DNA of 64,000 bases from Devosia sp. SL43 (lineage in GTDB: Bacteria; Pseudomonadota; Alphaproteobacteria; Rhizobiales; Devosiaceae): positions 2,906,501 to 2,970,500 of the forward strand of contig NZ_CP063401.1 in assembly GCF_021729885.1 (NCBI RefSeq). Reading direction: 5' to 3'. The notes below the pieces were generated by a model. That model searched no databases. It was given only the letters and a program-made list of their open reading frames with translations, and was not told the DNA's origin. Shown one piece after another: positions 1 through 9,012 of the stretch (the stretch's first letter is position 1; every line of letters begins with the position of its first letter). The position numbers and the translations under genes were made by a program.

Positions 1-455
1 ATGTTGGCCTGGTTTTCGAGGTGCTCGCTGAGCAGCGGGCGCGAGGCGACGAACTGGTCGAGATCGGGGGCCTCGCCGCCCTCGCTCGACCCATTGCGGT
101 CGAGGCGGCTTTGCGGGTTGAGCTGGTCCTGAGCACCTTGGTCGGGAAAGACGTTTTCCACCGCCGTGTCGTAGCCATCGGCGATGGAATTGGCGTCCTG
201 GATGCGATCGCCGCGATCGACGGTGTCTTCGTAGGCGCTGATTTCGGTGGAGCGCTCCGGTGCTTCGGCAGGCTCGGTCTCGCCGGGTTCGGCGCCGTCC
301 TCGCGTTCGAGCAGCGGATTGCGCAGCAATTCGGTATCGACGAAATCGTTGAGTTCAAGGTGGCTCAGCTGAAGCAGACGGATCGACTGCATCAGTTGCG
401 GCGTCAGCGTCAGGCTCTGGGCCTGGCGGAATTCAAGACGCGGCGAAAGAGCCAT
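1..455 (-). CDS. rpoN: RNA polymerase sigma-54 factor RpoN, N-terminal part (runs off left edge)
   Basis: The reverse strand from an ATG at 455 stays open to the window edge (about 151 codons). It begins [20 protein letters not shown] and continues with [14 protein letters not shown] and ELLRNPLLE. This is the glutamine- and leucine-rich region I of sigma-54, which binds core polymerase and the enhancer-dependent activator. An acidic linker (region II) follows. The core-binding and DNA-binding domains lie outside the window. It follows lptB on the same strand, the usual alphaproteobacterial order. A 277-base gap holding a palindromic repeat separates the two, so rpoN may have its own promoter. 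Confidence 0.93.
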   Translation of the reverse strand, partial: MALSPRLEFRQAQSLTLTPQLMQSIRLLQLSHLELNDFVDTELLRNPLLEREDGAEPGETEPAEAPERSTEISAYEDTVDRGDRIQDANSIADGYDTAVENVFPDQGAQDQLNPQSRLDRNGSSEGGEAPDLDQFVASRPLLSEHLENQAN

Positions 456-592
456 TAATGGTCAGACCTTTAGCGCAAACATCAGCCGTTGCCGGCCGCT
501 TCCCGGATCGGACCATGACTCATTTTTGGGCAGGCCGCAAGCGCAAGGGCAAGTTCCGTGCCAAGTTGGCACGCGGGCTTGCAAGCTGGGTT

Positions 593-722
593 GCCACGCC
601 CTCGTGGTTCGAGGCTCGCGAAGAGCTCACACCTCACCATGAGGGCTACAGGGCACTCGGTTTATCAACAGCCCTCATGGTGAGGTGCGCTTCTTCAGCG
701 CCTCGAACCACGAGGGCGTGCC
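593..722. repeat. Interspersed palindromic repeat, copy 1
   Basis: Nested inverted repeat between lptB and rpoN. The outer arms (593-615 and 700-722, core CCCTCGTGGTTCGAGGC) differ at one base. The inner arms (630-647 and 670-687, CACCTCACCATGAGGGCT) are perfect complements around a loop of about 22 bases. A second copy with the same outer and inner arms lies at 15308-15436, so this is a dispersed family. As RNA it would fold into a long hairpin and could act as a terminator or mRNA-end stabiliser. It carries no ORF or transposase. Confidence 0.85.
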
Positions 723-732
723 ACCAGCGCGG

Positions 733-1491
733 CTAGATTTCGAAGTTCTCGCCCAGATACACCCGGCGTGCATCCGGATCGGCGCTGATGGTCTCGGGGC
801 GGCCCTGGATCATCACCTTGCCGCCATGGATGACATAAGCGCGGTCGACCAGGCCCAGCGTCTCGCGCACCGCATGATCGGTGATGAGCACGCCGATGCC
901 CCGCTGGGTCAGCTGGCGGACAAGGCCCTTGACCTCGGCCACGGCAATCGGATCGACGCCGGCAAACGGCTCGTCGAGCAGCATGAAGGCGGGATCGGCC
1001 GCCAGTGCCCGGGCGATCTCGACGCGACGGCGCTCGCCGCCGGACAAAGCCAGCGCATTGGACTTGGCCAGGTGCTGGATGGAAAACTCTTCCAGCAGCG
1101 ATTCAAGCCGCGCCTTGCGCTCCGCCCGGCCCTTCACGTGATTCTCCAGCACCGCCAGGATATTGCCGCTGACGGTGAGACCACGGAAGATCGAGGGTTC
1201 CTGCGGCAGATAACCGATGCCCAATTGCCCGCGCTGGAACAGCGGCAGGTGGGTGATGGCGCGGCCATCAAGCTGGATCGAGCCGGCATCGGGCTTCACC
1301 AGCCCCATGATCATGGTGAAAACCGTTGTCTTGCCGGCGCCATTGGGACCGAGCAGGCCAACCGCTTCGCCGCGACGCACCGCGATCGACACATCCCGCA
1401 CCACGATGCGCTTGCCAAAGCTCTTGGCCAGGCTATGGGCCACCAGCCAGCCGGTCTGGTCGATGCGGGGCTTGGTCTGCGTCTCGGTCAT
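733..1491 (-). CDS. lptB: LPS export ABC transporter ATP-binding protein LptB
   Basis: 252-residue cytoplasmic ATPase that powers lipopolysaccharide extraction from the inner membrane with LptF/LptG. The Walker A motif GPNGAGKTT is at residues 48-56, followed by the Q-loop region (LPQEPSIFRGL), the signature LSGGERRRVEIARAL and the Walker B FMLLDEPFAGVDP. The length and the LptB-typical EPSIFR stretch fit the family. The start codon overlaps the end of lptA by 4 bases (ATGA), so the two are probably translationally coupled. The order lptC-lptA-lptB-rpoN is conserved in alphaproteobacteria. Confidence 0.96.
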   Translation of the reverse strand: MTETQTKPRIDQTGWLVAHSLAKSFGKRIVVRDVSIAVRRGEAVGLLGPNGAGKTTVFTMIMGLVKPDAGSIQLDGRAITHLPLFQRGQLGIGYLPQEPSIFRGLTVSGNILAVLENHVKGRAERKARLESLLEEFSIQHLAKSNALALSGGERRRVEIARALAADPAFMLLDEPFAGVDPIAVAEVKGLVRQLTQRGIGVLITDHAVRETLGLVDRAYVIHGGKVMIQGRPETISADPDARRVYLGENFEI

Positions 1492-1940
1492 TGCGAGGTA
1501 AAAACCCCGGTGACCCGGCCACCATTGCCGCTGGTGAAGGTCGAGACATTGGTGGCCAGATTGACCACCAGCTCGTTTGAATTGACGGTGCCGCCCGAAT
1601 TGGTCACCACCACATTGCCCGTCAACCGCAGCAACTGATCGCCGGGTGTGAACACCGCCTGCTCGCCGGTCGCAACCTGGTCGGTGGTCTGCAGTTTGAC
1701 GTTACCCGTCGCCACGAAGCTCTCGATATCGGAGGTTCCGCCGGCGCCATAGGTGGCGACCACCTTGGGCGCCCAGACCGTCACAGTCGGGTGGGTCACC
1801 ACCACATTGCCGGTGAAGACCGCATTCTTGGTCGCTTCATCGATGGTGAAGAGGTCTGCGGTGATATTGACCTTCTGCTGCGCCAAAGCGGGCGAGGCAG
1901 CCAAAGCCAGCATCAGGAACGCGACCAGGCGGAGCATCAT
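1488..1940 (-). CDS. lptA: LptA/OstA family periplasmic LPS-bridge protein
   Basis: 150-residue protein with a signal peptide (MLRLVAFLMLALAASPALA, cleavage after ALA) followed by a beta-jellyroll OstA domain. The repeating strand pattern is typical: NITADLFTIDEATKNAVFTG, then VTVWAPKVVATYG, then RLTGNVVVTNSGGTVNS. LptA polymers carry LPS across the periplasm between LptC and LptD. It overlaps lptC upstream and lptB downstream by 4 bases each, forming one transcription unit. Identification rests on both fold pattern and context. Confidence 0.92.
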   Translation of the reverse strand: MMLRLVAFLMLALAASPALAQQKVNITADLFTIDEATKNAVFTGNVVVTHPTVTVWAPKVVATYGAGGTSDIESFVATGNVKLQTTDQVATGEQAVFTPGDQLLRLTGNVVVTNSGGTVNSNELVVNLATNVSTFTSGNGGRVTGVFTSQ

Positions 1941-2605
1941 GGTGTGGTGATTTCCGATGGTTCTGGTTCCTGTGTGTCCAGTCCGGGCGTGCCGGGCAAG
2001 GTGACGTTAGCCCCTGAAAATGTCCAGACCATGCTCTTGGCGTCATACGTCATGCCGACGCCATCGAGCGTGGTGCCATCGGCATAGTCGATATGGACGG
2101 CGCCCTCGCCCACCAGTGTCTGACTGGCATAGTCGAACACCGAATCGTAAATGGTGCCCGAGGTGCCGGTGGAATCCTCGACATAGGCGACGTCGGTAAT
2201 GGTGACGATTTCTCGCGTGGAATCGAGCAGGGCGCTTGGAGCGTTGACTTCCATGGTCACCCCGGTGACGCGATTGAGGGTCAGCGCCGCGTCGATCAGC
2301 CCGATCTGGTCGGTGCTTTCGATGGCGGCCTCGGCCGAGGCCGCCCAGACGCGATAGGTGGTGCCATCTTCCAGCACGCCCGAATATTCGGGCGCCTCGA
2401 TCGACACCGCGTCGCGGCTCACCGAGATACGACCGACGCCGAAGCGGTTGGAGAGGCTCGATATGTAGATCTGGCCGATCAGCGCCACCAGGATGACGGC
2501 GCCCAAAGCCGGCACACCGATGCGCAGGATGCCGACGAGCCGGTTGCGCCCTTCCAGGCGCCGGTAGAGGGCGAGGCGTTGGCTGGCATTGGCCTGCTGG
2601 TTCAT
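1937..2605 (-). CDS. lptC: LPS export ABC transporter periplasmic protein LptC
   Basis: 222 residues: a short cytoplasmic N-terminus, one membrane helix around residues 26-47 (VGILRIGVPALGAVILVALI), then a periplasmic beta-jellyroll domain. LptC accepts LPS from LptBFG and passes it to LptA. It is the first gene of the overlapping lptC-lptA-lptB set and lies 14 bases after the RNase D-like gene, so that gene may be co-transcribed. Sequence conservation in this family is low; the call rests on topology, size and position. Confidence 0.9.
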   Translation of the reverse strand: MNQQANASQRLALYRRLEGRNRLVGILRIGVPALGAVILVALIGQIYISSLSNRFGVGRISVSRDAVSIEAPEYSGVLEDGTTYRVWAASAEAAIESTDQIGLIDAALTLNRVTGVTMEVNAPSALLDSTREIVTITDVAYVEDSTGTSGTIYDSVFDYASQTLVGEGAVHIDYADGTTLDGVGMTYDAKSMVWTFSGANVTLPGTPGLDTQEPEPSEITTP

Positions 2606-2619
2606 CCGGCGTCCTCGGC

Positions 2620-3237
2620 TCAGGTATGAGCGAAGATGTCGGTTTCGTCCCAGCCAAGCAAATCAAGTTCACAGCGCGTCTTGAGGAAATCAAAGCAGGC
2701 CCGGGCAATGTCGCTGCGGCCCTCGCGCACCAGCATGCGATCGAGATGGCGCTTGAGATCATGCAGGTAGAGCACGTCGGAAGCGGCATAATCGAGTTGG
2801 GATTCGCTGAGCTTGTCACCACCCCAGTCCGAGCTTTGCTGCTGCTTGTTGAGATCGACGTTCAGCAGTTCGCGCACCAGATCCTTGAGGCCATGCCGGT
2901 CGGTATAGGTCCGCACCAGCTTGCTGGCGATTTTGGTGCAATAGATCGGCCCCGTCACCACGCCGAAGCGATGCTTGAGCACGGCGACGTCGAAGCGGGC
3001 ATAGTGGAAAATCTTGGTGACATCAGGATTGCCCAGCAGCTTGACCAGATTGGGCGCGTCACTGGCATTCTGCGGAATTTGCACAATGTCGGCACTGCCA
3101 TCGCCGGGCGACAACTGCACCACGCACAGCCGATCGCGATGCGGGTTGAGGCCCATGGTCTCGGTATCGATCGCCACCTCGCGGCCGTCATAGTTATTGA
3201 GGTTCGGCAAGTCGCCGCGATGCAGTCGGATGGCCAT
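2620..3237 (-). CDS. rnd: Short RNase D-type 3'-5' exonuclease
   Basis: 205 residues from the ATG at 3237 (MAIRLHRGDL). An upstream in-frame start at 3279 would add 14 unlikely residues. It is a DEDDy exonuclease fold: motif I AIDTETMGL (D24, E26), motif II FHYARFDVAVL, motif III LDYAASDVLYLHDL with Tyr and Asp. These acidic residues bind two metal ions for 3'-end trimming of RNA. No HRDC domain follows, so it is about half the length of E. coli RNase D. Such short forms are common in alphaproteobacteria and may have different substrates. Confidence 0.9.
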   Translation of the reverse strand: MAIRLHRGDLPNLNNYDGREVAIDTETMGLNPHRDRLCVVQLSPGDGSADIVQIPQNASDAPNLVKLLGNPDVTKIFHYARFDVAVLKHRFGVVTGPIYCTKIASKLVRTYTDRHGLKDLVRELLNVDLNKQQQSSDWGGDKLSESQLDYAASDVLYLHDLKRHLDRMLVREGRSDIARACFDFLKTRCELDLLGWDETDIFAHT

Positions 3238-3298
3238 GAACAGTCTCGATGTTGCTTGCAGTCCGTGATGACACAGCAAAACGGCGATGGGAAGGCGG

Positions 3299-4909
3299 TC
3301 AGACCACCCGCTTGCGCTTCCGCCCGGCGACCACCGAGATCAACAACCCCGCAATCAGTGCGATCAACAGCGGCCAGTAGCGGACTTGCGAGAACACCGT
3401 GCTCGCCAGCCGCTCATGCGGGCGCGCGTCGAGCGCCGCCATCTGCATGGGGGGCAGCTCGGCGGTGATCCGACCCAGCGGATCGGTGGCGAAGGTGAGG
3501 CCGGTATTGGCTGCGCGGATCAGGCTCATGCCTTCTTCCACTGCACGCACCCGCGCATGATGGGCATGCTGGGCCGGGCCAATGGAGTTGTCGAACCAGG
3601 CATCGTTGGTGATGTTGAACAGGAACTGCGCGCTGGCCGTATCGCCGAGATCGCCCGAAAACAGGATTTCGTAGCAGATCAATGCCAGCAGCGACGGCGT
3701 GTTGGGCAGGTTCATCAGCCGGCGGCGGGCATCGCCATGCGCCCAGCCTTCGGCACCGGGCACGAACTGCTTGATGCCGATCTTGCCCAGCAGCTCGCCA
3801 AACGGCAGGAACTCGCCGAACGGCACCAGGTGGGACTTGTCGTAGCTGGCGACGACCTCGCCATTGGTATCGATGGCGAGCAGGGCGTTGAACGGTGGCC
3901 CAGCCCTGGTGGTGTCGCCAGGCTCATACTGCTGGCGCGGGGCACCCGTCAGCAGCATCGCGCCATCGGGCAGCATGCGGGCGATGCGGGCCAAGGCTTC
4001 CGGATAGGTCGAGAGGAAGAACGGCAGGCTCGATTCCGGCCATACCAGATGCGTAATGTCAGCCAGTCCCTGGTCGGACGGGTCCATGCGCATGTCACTG
4101 AGCATCAGCAGGCGATCGATCAGCGCTACCGGGTCGACATTGCCGAAATCGGTATGCTCATAGACCAGCGGCTGCACCAGCCGCATGGCAATATCGGTGC
4201 GCTCGGTCGACACCGTGCCGGTCAGGCGATTGTAGCCATAGGCGAGCTGCCCGGCGATCACCAGCAGCGCGATGAACAGCGGTAGCAGCCGCCGGCTGAG
4301 GCTTCTGTTATCCGCCGGCCAGATCAGCGCCGGGGTCATGGCGAGGAGCGCGGCCACCAGCGTCAGGCCATAGATGCCGATGACCGAGGTGATCTGCATC
4401 ATCTCGTCGGTCGGCGTCAGCGCATAGCCCAGCAGGTCGAACGGGAAACCGGTCAGCACATGGCCGCGCGCCCATTCGGCAATGGTGAGGAAGGTGGCGA
4501 GCGTCACGATGCGCCAGGCGCCATGCGACCAGAACAGATGCGCCAGCGCACTGGCCACGCCCCAGAAGAAGGCAATCATCGCCGCCAGCGCCAGAATGGC
4601 GAAGGGCATCAGCACCAGCATGATGCCGCCATCGACAAAGAAGGCAGCACCCAGCCAGTGGAAGGCCACGGTGAAGTAACCCCAGCCAAAGGCAAAGCCG
4701 ATGCTGAAAGCCGGACCGAAGACGCGCCGCCAGCCACGACCAGGTTCGGCGCCATCGAGGCACCAGATCCAGATCGGGAAGGCGATGAACAGAGCCGGGA
4801 CGATGAACAGCGGCGGTACCGAGAGACCGGCAATGGCGCCCGCGACGACCAGCAGCAGGAAGCGCCGCCAGCCATGGCTCAGCATGGCAGTTTCGGCCAG
4901 CCAGGTCAT
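3299..4909 (-). CDS. lnt: Apolipoprotein N-acyltransferase Lnt
   Basis: 536-residue inner-membrane enzyme that adds the third acyl chain to lipoproteins. The N-terminal half has several hydrophobic helices (from about residue 15 to 225). The C-terminal half is a periplasmic nitrilase domain with the Glu-Lys-Cys triad visible: WPESSLPF (E292), SYDKSHLVPFGEFLPF (K358) and LICYEILFSGD (C412). A last helix (LLIALIAGLLISVVAG) and a basic tail close the protein. Normal length. Divergent from the LysR gene at 5077, with 167 bases between them. Confidence 0.96.
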   Translation of the reverse strand: MTWLAETAMLSHGWRRFLLLVVAGAIAGLSVPPLFIVPALFIAFPIWIWCLDGAEPGRGWRRVFGPAFSIGFAFGWGYFTVAFHWLGAAFFVDGGIMLVLMPFAILALAAMIAFFWGVASALAHLFWSHGAWRIVTLATFLTIAEWARGHVLTGFPFDLLGYALTPTDEMMQITSVIGIYGLTLVAALLAMTPALIWPADNRSLSRRLLPLFIALLVIAGQLAYGYNRLTGTVSTERTDIAMRLVQPLVYEHTDFGNVDPVALIDRLLMLSDMRMDPSDQGLADITHLVWPESSLPFFLSTYPEALARIARMLPDGAMLLTGAPRQQYEPGDTTRAGPPFNALLAIDTNGEVVASYDKSHLVPFGEFLPFGELLGKIGIKQFVPGAEGWAHGDARRRLMNLPNTPSLLALICYEILFSGDLGDTASAQFLFNITNDAWFDNSIGPAQHAHHARVRAVEEGMSLIRAANTGLTFATDPLGRITAELPPMQMAALDARPHERLASTVFSQVRYWPLLIALIAGLLISVVAGRKRKRVV

Positions 4910-5076
4910 ATCAGGGTGCTCGGCGAATCAGGACGCATGGGGGCAAGCTGGCTGGTGGGGCAGGGACCGTCAAGGCAGGCGCAGAGCAGGCATCCTCTGG
5001 TTCGGCTTCGCAATCGCAAAAGCCGATGCTAGACATCAATTCTCAGCGATTTTCGCGTCTTACATAAGCCGAACCG

Positions 5077-6006
5077 ATGGACCTCGACCAACTTCGTACC
5101 TTTGACCGCATCGTGCGCGAGCAGAGCTTTACCCGCGCTGCGGCCTATCTCAACATCACCCAGGCGACGGCCTCCATGCGTATCCGGGCGCTGGAGAGCC
5201 TGCTCGGCGTGTCGCTGTTCGTGCGCGGCCGCACGGTGACGCTGACCGACCAGGGCATGACGTTCCTGCCGTTCGCGCGCCGCATCATCGGCACGGCGCA
5301 GGAGGGCCGCGAGGCCCTGCGTCGGGTCGAGCGCGGCCGCATCGCCATCGCATCGCTGCGCAGCCTCGTCAGCCCGCTGATCACCGAGCCGCTGCTGCGC
5401 TTCCAGGAAAAATATCCTGGCGTCGACGTGGTGGTGAATGAGGGGCGGCAGGCGCAGATCGCTGCCATGCTGCATGAGCGCGATGTCGAGATGGGCATCC
5501 TGTGCTGGCCCAATATCGATCCCCTGCTCGTGGACCTGGTGCCGCTGGTGGTGATGCGCGAGCGGGTGCCGCTGGTGGTCGCGCCCGAAATCGCGGCGCA
5601 ACTGTCGGCACAACCCAGCATCGAGGAGGTTCTGGCCCTGGTGCCGCGTGTCATCTCGCTGCGCTGGTGGCAGGCAGAGCCCGAGACGGCGGCTGCTTTG
5701 GTGCGGCTGGCCAAGACCAGCGTCGAGCTGCCCACCGGTCCGGCGCGGCGGCTGGCGGTGAAGGGGCAGGGCCTCGGCTTCTTCGTCAATTCGGCCATTG
5801 CGGACGATGTGGCGGCTGGGCGGCTGGTCGAGATTGCGCCCGTCAATTTCGAACCGTTGCATCGCGACACCGCCATGGTGGTGCGCTCCACTTCAGCCCT
5901 CGATCGCGACATGCTGGCCGATTTCATCGCCGAGATCGCCCAGGAATGCGCCAAGGTGGGGATGATTATCGACAATCGGCTGGTAGAGCTGACCTCGGCT
6001 GCATAA
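5077..6006 (+). CDS. LysR family transcriptional regulator
   Basis: 309 residues. The N-terminal winged helix-turn-helix (LDQLRTFDRIVREQSFTRAA, then ITQATASMRIRALE) is followed by a substrate-binding domain from about residue 90. The gene lies 22 bases upstream of a GMC oxidoreductase on the same strand, so the two probably form an operon, and the ligand may relate to that enzyme's substrate. LysR regulators are more often divergent from their target; this same-strand layout is less usual. Confidence 0.9.
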   Translation: MDLDQLRTFDRIVREQSFTRAAAYLNITQATASMRIRALESLLGVSLFVRGRTVTLTDQGMTFLPFARRIIGTAQEGREALRRVERGRIAIASLRSLVSPLITEPLLRFQEKYPGVDVVVNEGRQAQIAAMLHERDVEMGILCWPNIDPLLVDLVPLVVMRERVPLVVAPEIAAQLSAQPSIEEVLALVPRVISLRWWQAEPETAAALVRLAKTSVELPTGPARRLAVKGQGLGFFVNSAIADDVAAGRLVEIAPVNFEPLHRDTAMVVRSTSALDRDMLADFIAEIAQECAKVGMIIDNRLVELTSAA

Positions 6007-6028
6007 GCTCGGCAGCGGAGGACTACCG

Positions 6029-7645
6029 ATGCCAGACTATGATTTCGTGATTGCCGGCGGCGGCTCGGCGGCAAGCGTCGCGGCGATGCGGCTGGTCAGC
6101 GAATTCGGCTTTCGCGTGCTCATCATCGAGCGCGGCCCGGCCACGACCAACCGGGTCATGGCCATGCCCGCCGGCTACATGAAGTATCTGGCCCGCGACG
6201 ATTTTCTCGAAATGCACAAGACGGTGCCGCAGCCGCAACTGGGTGGCCGCGCCCCCATCGTGCCCGTCGGCAAGGCACTGGGCGGCGGCAGCGCGGTCAA
6301 TGCCATGGTCTATATGCGCGGCCAGGCCGAGGATTATGACGGCTGGGCCGCCGGGTTGGGCAATACCGGCGAATGGTCGTACCGGGACATGCTGCCCCAT
6401 TTCACCGGCATCGAGGCCAATAGCCGGTTCAACGACCAGTATCACGGCATATCGGGCAATCTGCGGGTGTCGGAGCCGGGTCAAATATCGCCGACAACCG
6501 AGGACTTTCTGCTGGCCGCACAGGGGCTGGGTCATGCCTTCAACCCAGACTTCAACGGCGTCAGGCAGAACGGCGTTGGCATCATGCAGCACACCTATGG
6601 CCAATGGGGTCGCTACAAGGAGCGCTCCGACGCCAAGAAGGCCTTTCTCGATCCGCTCAAGGATGATGGCAGGCTGACCATCATCACCGGCGCGCGGGTC
6701 GATCGCATCGTGGTCGAGAACGGCCATGCGCGCGGGCTGGTCTACGAGAAGGACGGTCAGCAAAACACCGTCCATGCCGAGCGCGAAGTGCTGGTCGGAT
6801 CAGGCACCTATAACAGCGCCAAACTGATGCTGCTGAGTGGCATCGGGCCGGCCGATCACCTGCGCCAGCACGGCATCGACGTCGTGGCGGACATTGCCGG
6901 GGTGGGGCAGAACCTGCAGGATCATCACGAAGTCCCTGTCATCGCCACTACGCGCGGTCCCTCGGGCTATTTCGGCCAGGACAAGGGCTGGAACATGGTG
7001 CGCAATGGGCTGCAGTACCTGCTGTTCAATTCGGGTCCGGTCACCACCACGGGCATCGAGGCCTGCCTGTTCTTCGATCCCGATGGCGGCGAGCGGCCGA
7101 CCATCCAGCTCTATTGCGCCCCCATCGTCTATCTTGACCGCGACGTCAGCGCCGCCGAGCCGACCTGGGGCGTCACCTTCACCTCATGCCTGCTGCGACC
7201 CAAGGCGCGCGGCAGCGTGACGCTGCGTTCCGCCGATCCAGGGGATCAACCACTGGTCAACTGCAACTTCTTCGGTGATCCCGACGATCTGCGGCTGACC
7301 ATCGCGGCCCTGCACACCGCCCGCAAACTGCTGGCGACCGAGCCCTTCAAGAGCAAGATCGCCGACGAACTGCTGCCGGGCGCCGGTGTGATTGAAGACC
7401 AGGCGGCGCTGGAGCGCTATTGCGGTCAGACGGTCAAGACCAACTATCACCCGGTGGGCACCCTGCGCATGGGCGTCGACAGCGATCCGACGGCGGTGGT
7501 GGGGCCCGATCTCAAGGTGCGCGGCATCACCGGCCTGCGGGTCATCGATTGCTCGATCATGCCGCAGATCGTCTCGGGCAACACCAATGCGCCCGCCATG
7601 GCGATTGGCAGCAAGGCGGCGAGTTTGATCGCGGCAGATTACTAG
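6029..7645 (+). CDS. GMC family FAD-dependent oxidoreductase (choline/alcohol dehydrogenase-like)
   Basis: 538 residues. The N-terminal dinucleotide-binding loop is FVIAGGGSAASVAAMRL (GGGSAAS at 10-16 in place of the usual GxGxxG). The GMC signature GKALGGGSAVNAMVYMRG binds FAD, and the C-terminal segment NYHPVGTLRMG with SGNTNAPAMAIG carries the conserved His and Asn of the active site. The family oxidises alcohols, choline or sugars in the cytoplasm. The substrate cannot be read from sequence. SD GGAGG lies 8 bases before the ATG. Probably regulated by the LysR gene just upstream. Confidence 0.92.
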   Translation: MPDYDFVIAGGGSAASVAAMRLVSEFGFRVLIIERGPATTNRVMAMPAGYMKYLARDDFLEMHKTVPQPQLGGRAPIVPVGKALGGGSAVNAMVYMRGQAEDYDGWAAGLGNTGEWSYRDMLPHFTGIEANSRFNDQYHGISGNLRVSEPGQISPTTEDFLLAAQGLGHAFNPDFNGVRQNGVGIMQHTYGQWGRYKERSDAKKAFLDPLKDDGRLTIITGARVDRIVVENGHARGLVYEKDGQQNTVHAEREVLVGSGTYNSAKLMLLSGIGPADHLRQHGIDVVADIAGVGQNLQDHHEVPVIATTRGPSGYFGQDKGWNMVRNGLQYLLFNSGPVTTTGIEACLFFDPDGGERPTIQLYCAPIVYLDRDVSAAEPTWGVTFTSCLLRPKARGSVTLRSADPGDQPLVNCNFFGDPDDLRLTIAALHTARKLLATEPFKSKIADELLPGAGVIEDQAALERYCGQTVKTNYHPVGTLRMGVDSDPTAVVGPDLKVRGITGLRVIDCSIMPQIVSGNTNAPAMAIGSKAASLIAADY

Positions 7646-8403
7646 CCAATCAGCCCCGCTGCCTTGGCGGCCGAAAGATAGCTGCGGCTGATAGGCACAA
7701 CGGTGCCGTTCTCCAGCTCGAGCATCGGTTTGCCGGATTGGCGCATGGCGCGGTGCACCGCATCGAGGGCAACCCAGTGGGAGCGGTGGACCTGCAGCCC
7801 CTGAACAGGTGCGGTTTCGCGTATGGCGTCGGAGAGGCGCATCAGCAGCAGGGCTCGGCCCCTGTCGGTGGCAACATCGACATAGTGATCGGCCACCGCG
7901 ATATGCAGCAGGCGTCCGCGCTGCGGATAGGGCAGGCGCTCCAGCAAAGCGGGGGACGCCATCGCGACCGGCGCGGCGGCATGCGGCGCGAGAACGGCGC
8001 CCAGGACGCCGACGGCCGCTGAGATGACGGTGCAGTAGAACCACAGTGTCAGCAGGTTGAGCGGCTGGGCCCACAGGCCGAATGCAATCACGTTGATTGC
8101 AGCCACGACCAGGACAACGGGAAGACCAGCAAGAGCTCCGGCAAGAGCTGCCCGCGGCAGCCAATACAGATGGTCACCTATGAGTCGCTCAGCCAGGGTC
8201 GTCACTGTGGTGCCCATGGCGGCCGTTGAGAGGACGACCGCTGTCCAGTAACCCAATCGCCCCAGGGGCGGCATTTCAAACGTTCCGAACGGACCGATGA
8301 GCCCGACCACAAGGCTGAGCACGGCCAGCACGGACCAGGTCCGGGCATTGCGCGCAAGGACGCGCATTTCACGAAGCGTGGATTGCAGGGCGGTGAAATT
8401 CAC
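7642..8403 (-). CDS. Membrane-anchored LytTR-domain transcriptional regulator
   Basis: Four hydrophobic helices (about residues 25-150, e.g. VLAVLSLVVGLIGPFGTF) precede a C-terminal LytTR DNA-binding domain: LLHIAVADHYVDVATDRGR, then VQGLQVHRSHWVALDAV and NGTVVPISRSYLSAAKAAGL. Membrane-bound LytTR regulators of this type sense an unknown signal and bind DNA directly. I prefer the GTG at 8403 (VNFTALQSTLREMRVLARN, 253 aa); an ATG at 8367 is the alternative (241 aa). Neither has a strong SD. The longer in-frame extension to 9018 is only antisense to the next gene. The 3' end overlaps the GMC gene by 4 bases. Confidence 0.85.
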   Translation of the reverse strand: MNFTALQSTLREMRVLARNARTWSVLAVLSLVVGLIGPFGTFEMPPLGRLGYWTAVVLSTAAMGTTVTTLAERLIGDHLYWLPRAALAGALAGLPVVLVVAAINVIAFGLWAQPLNLLTLWFYCTVISAAVGVLGAVLAPHAAAPVAMASPALLERLPYPQRGRLLHIAVADHYVDVATDRGRALLLMRLSDAIRETAPVQGLQVHRSHWVALDAVHRAMRQSGKPMLELENGTVVPISRSYLSAAKAAGLIG

Positions 8404-8493
8404 GTAGCGGGCTTGCCGTTGGCGAAAGGAGCGTTGCGCGGCAGAGTCTAGCCGTTCATGCCGGGTTGGCAATCCCCAGCAAGGTGCTTCCTC

Positions 8494-9012
8494 ATGTCGC
8501 TCGACCCCCTGCTCCAGGCCACTCCGGCCATCCAGATCCACGCGTTCTCGGCCATTGCCGCCTTTGCGCTCGGTGCCTTCGTGCTCTGGCGCAAAAAGGG
8601 TACGCGGCTGCATCGAACGCTGGGCATGGTCTGGGTCGTGCTGATGCTTGTGGTGGCGACCAGTTCGTTGTTCATCAACGAAATCCGGCTCATCGGCCCC
8701 TTCAGTCCGATCCACATCTTTGCCGCCATGACCTATATCGGCCTTGGCCAGTCGCTGTGGGCCATCCGCGTCCAGCGCAACGTTGCGGCGCACCGGGCTG
8801 GGATGCAGGGCGTCTATCTTGGGGCGCTGTTGTTGGCCGGCGCCTTCACCTTCCTGCCGGGCCGGCGCATGCATGCAGTGCTGTTTGGCGCCGATGCCGG
8901 CTGGACCCCGTCGCTGATCGTTATCGGCGCCGCCTTGGTCGCGACCGCCATTCTGTGGTGGCGGCTGCGGCGCGCCAGTCCACTGGTTACGCTGCGGTCC
9001 AGAACGTCGTGA
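8494..9012 (+). CDS. DUF2306 membrane protein
   Basis: 172 residues from the ATG at 8494, preceded by AAGG. Four or five membrane helices with the family features: an N-terminal HAFSAIAAFALGAFVLWRKKGTRLHRTLG, a central SSLFINEIRLIGPFSPIH, and a His/Arg-rich loop (RNVAAHRAGMQG) near a third helix. The biochemical role of DUF2306 is unknown; the paired histidines suggest a cofactor or metal site. It is divergent from the LytTR regulator (90 bases), which makes it a plausible target of that regulator. Its end overlaps the convergent hydrolase by 26 bases. Confidence 0.85.
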   Translation: MSLDPLLQATPAIQIHAFSAIAAFALGAFVLWRKKGTRLHRTLGMVWVVLMLVVATSSLFINEIRLIGPFSPIHIFAAMTYIGLGQSLWAIRVQRNVAAHRAGMQGVYLGALLLAGAFTFLPGRRMHAVLFGADAGWTPSLIVIGAALVATAILWWRLRRASPLVTLRSRTS

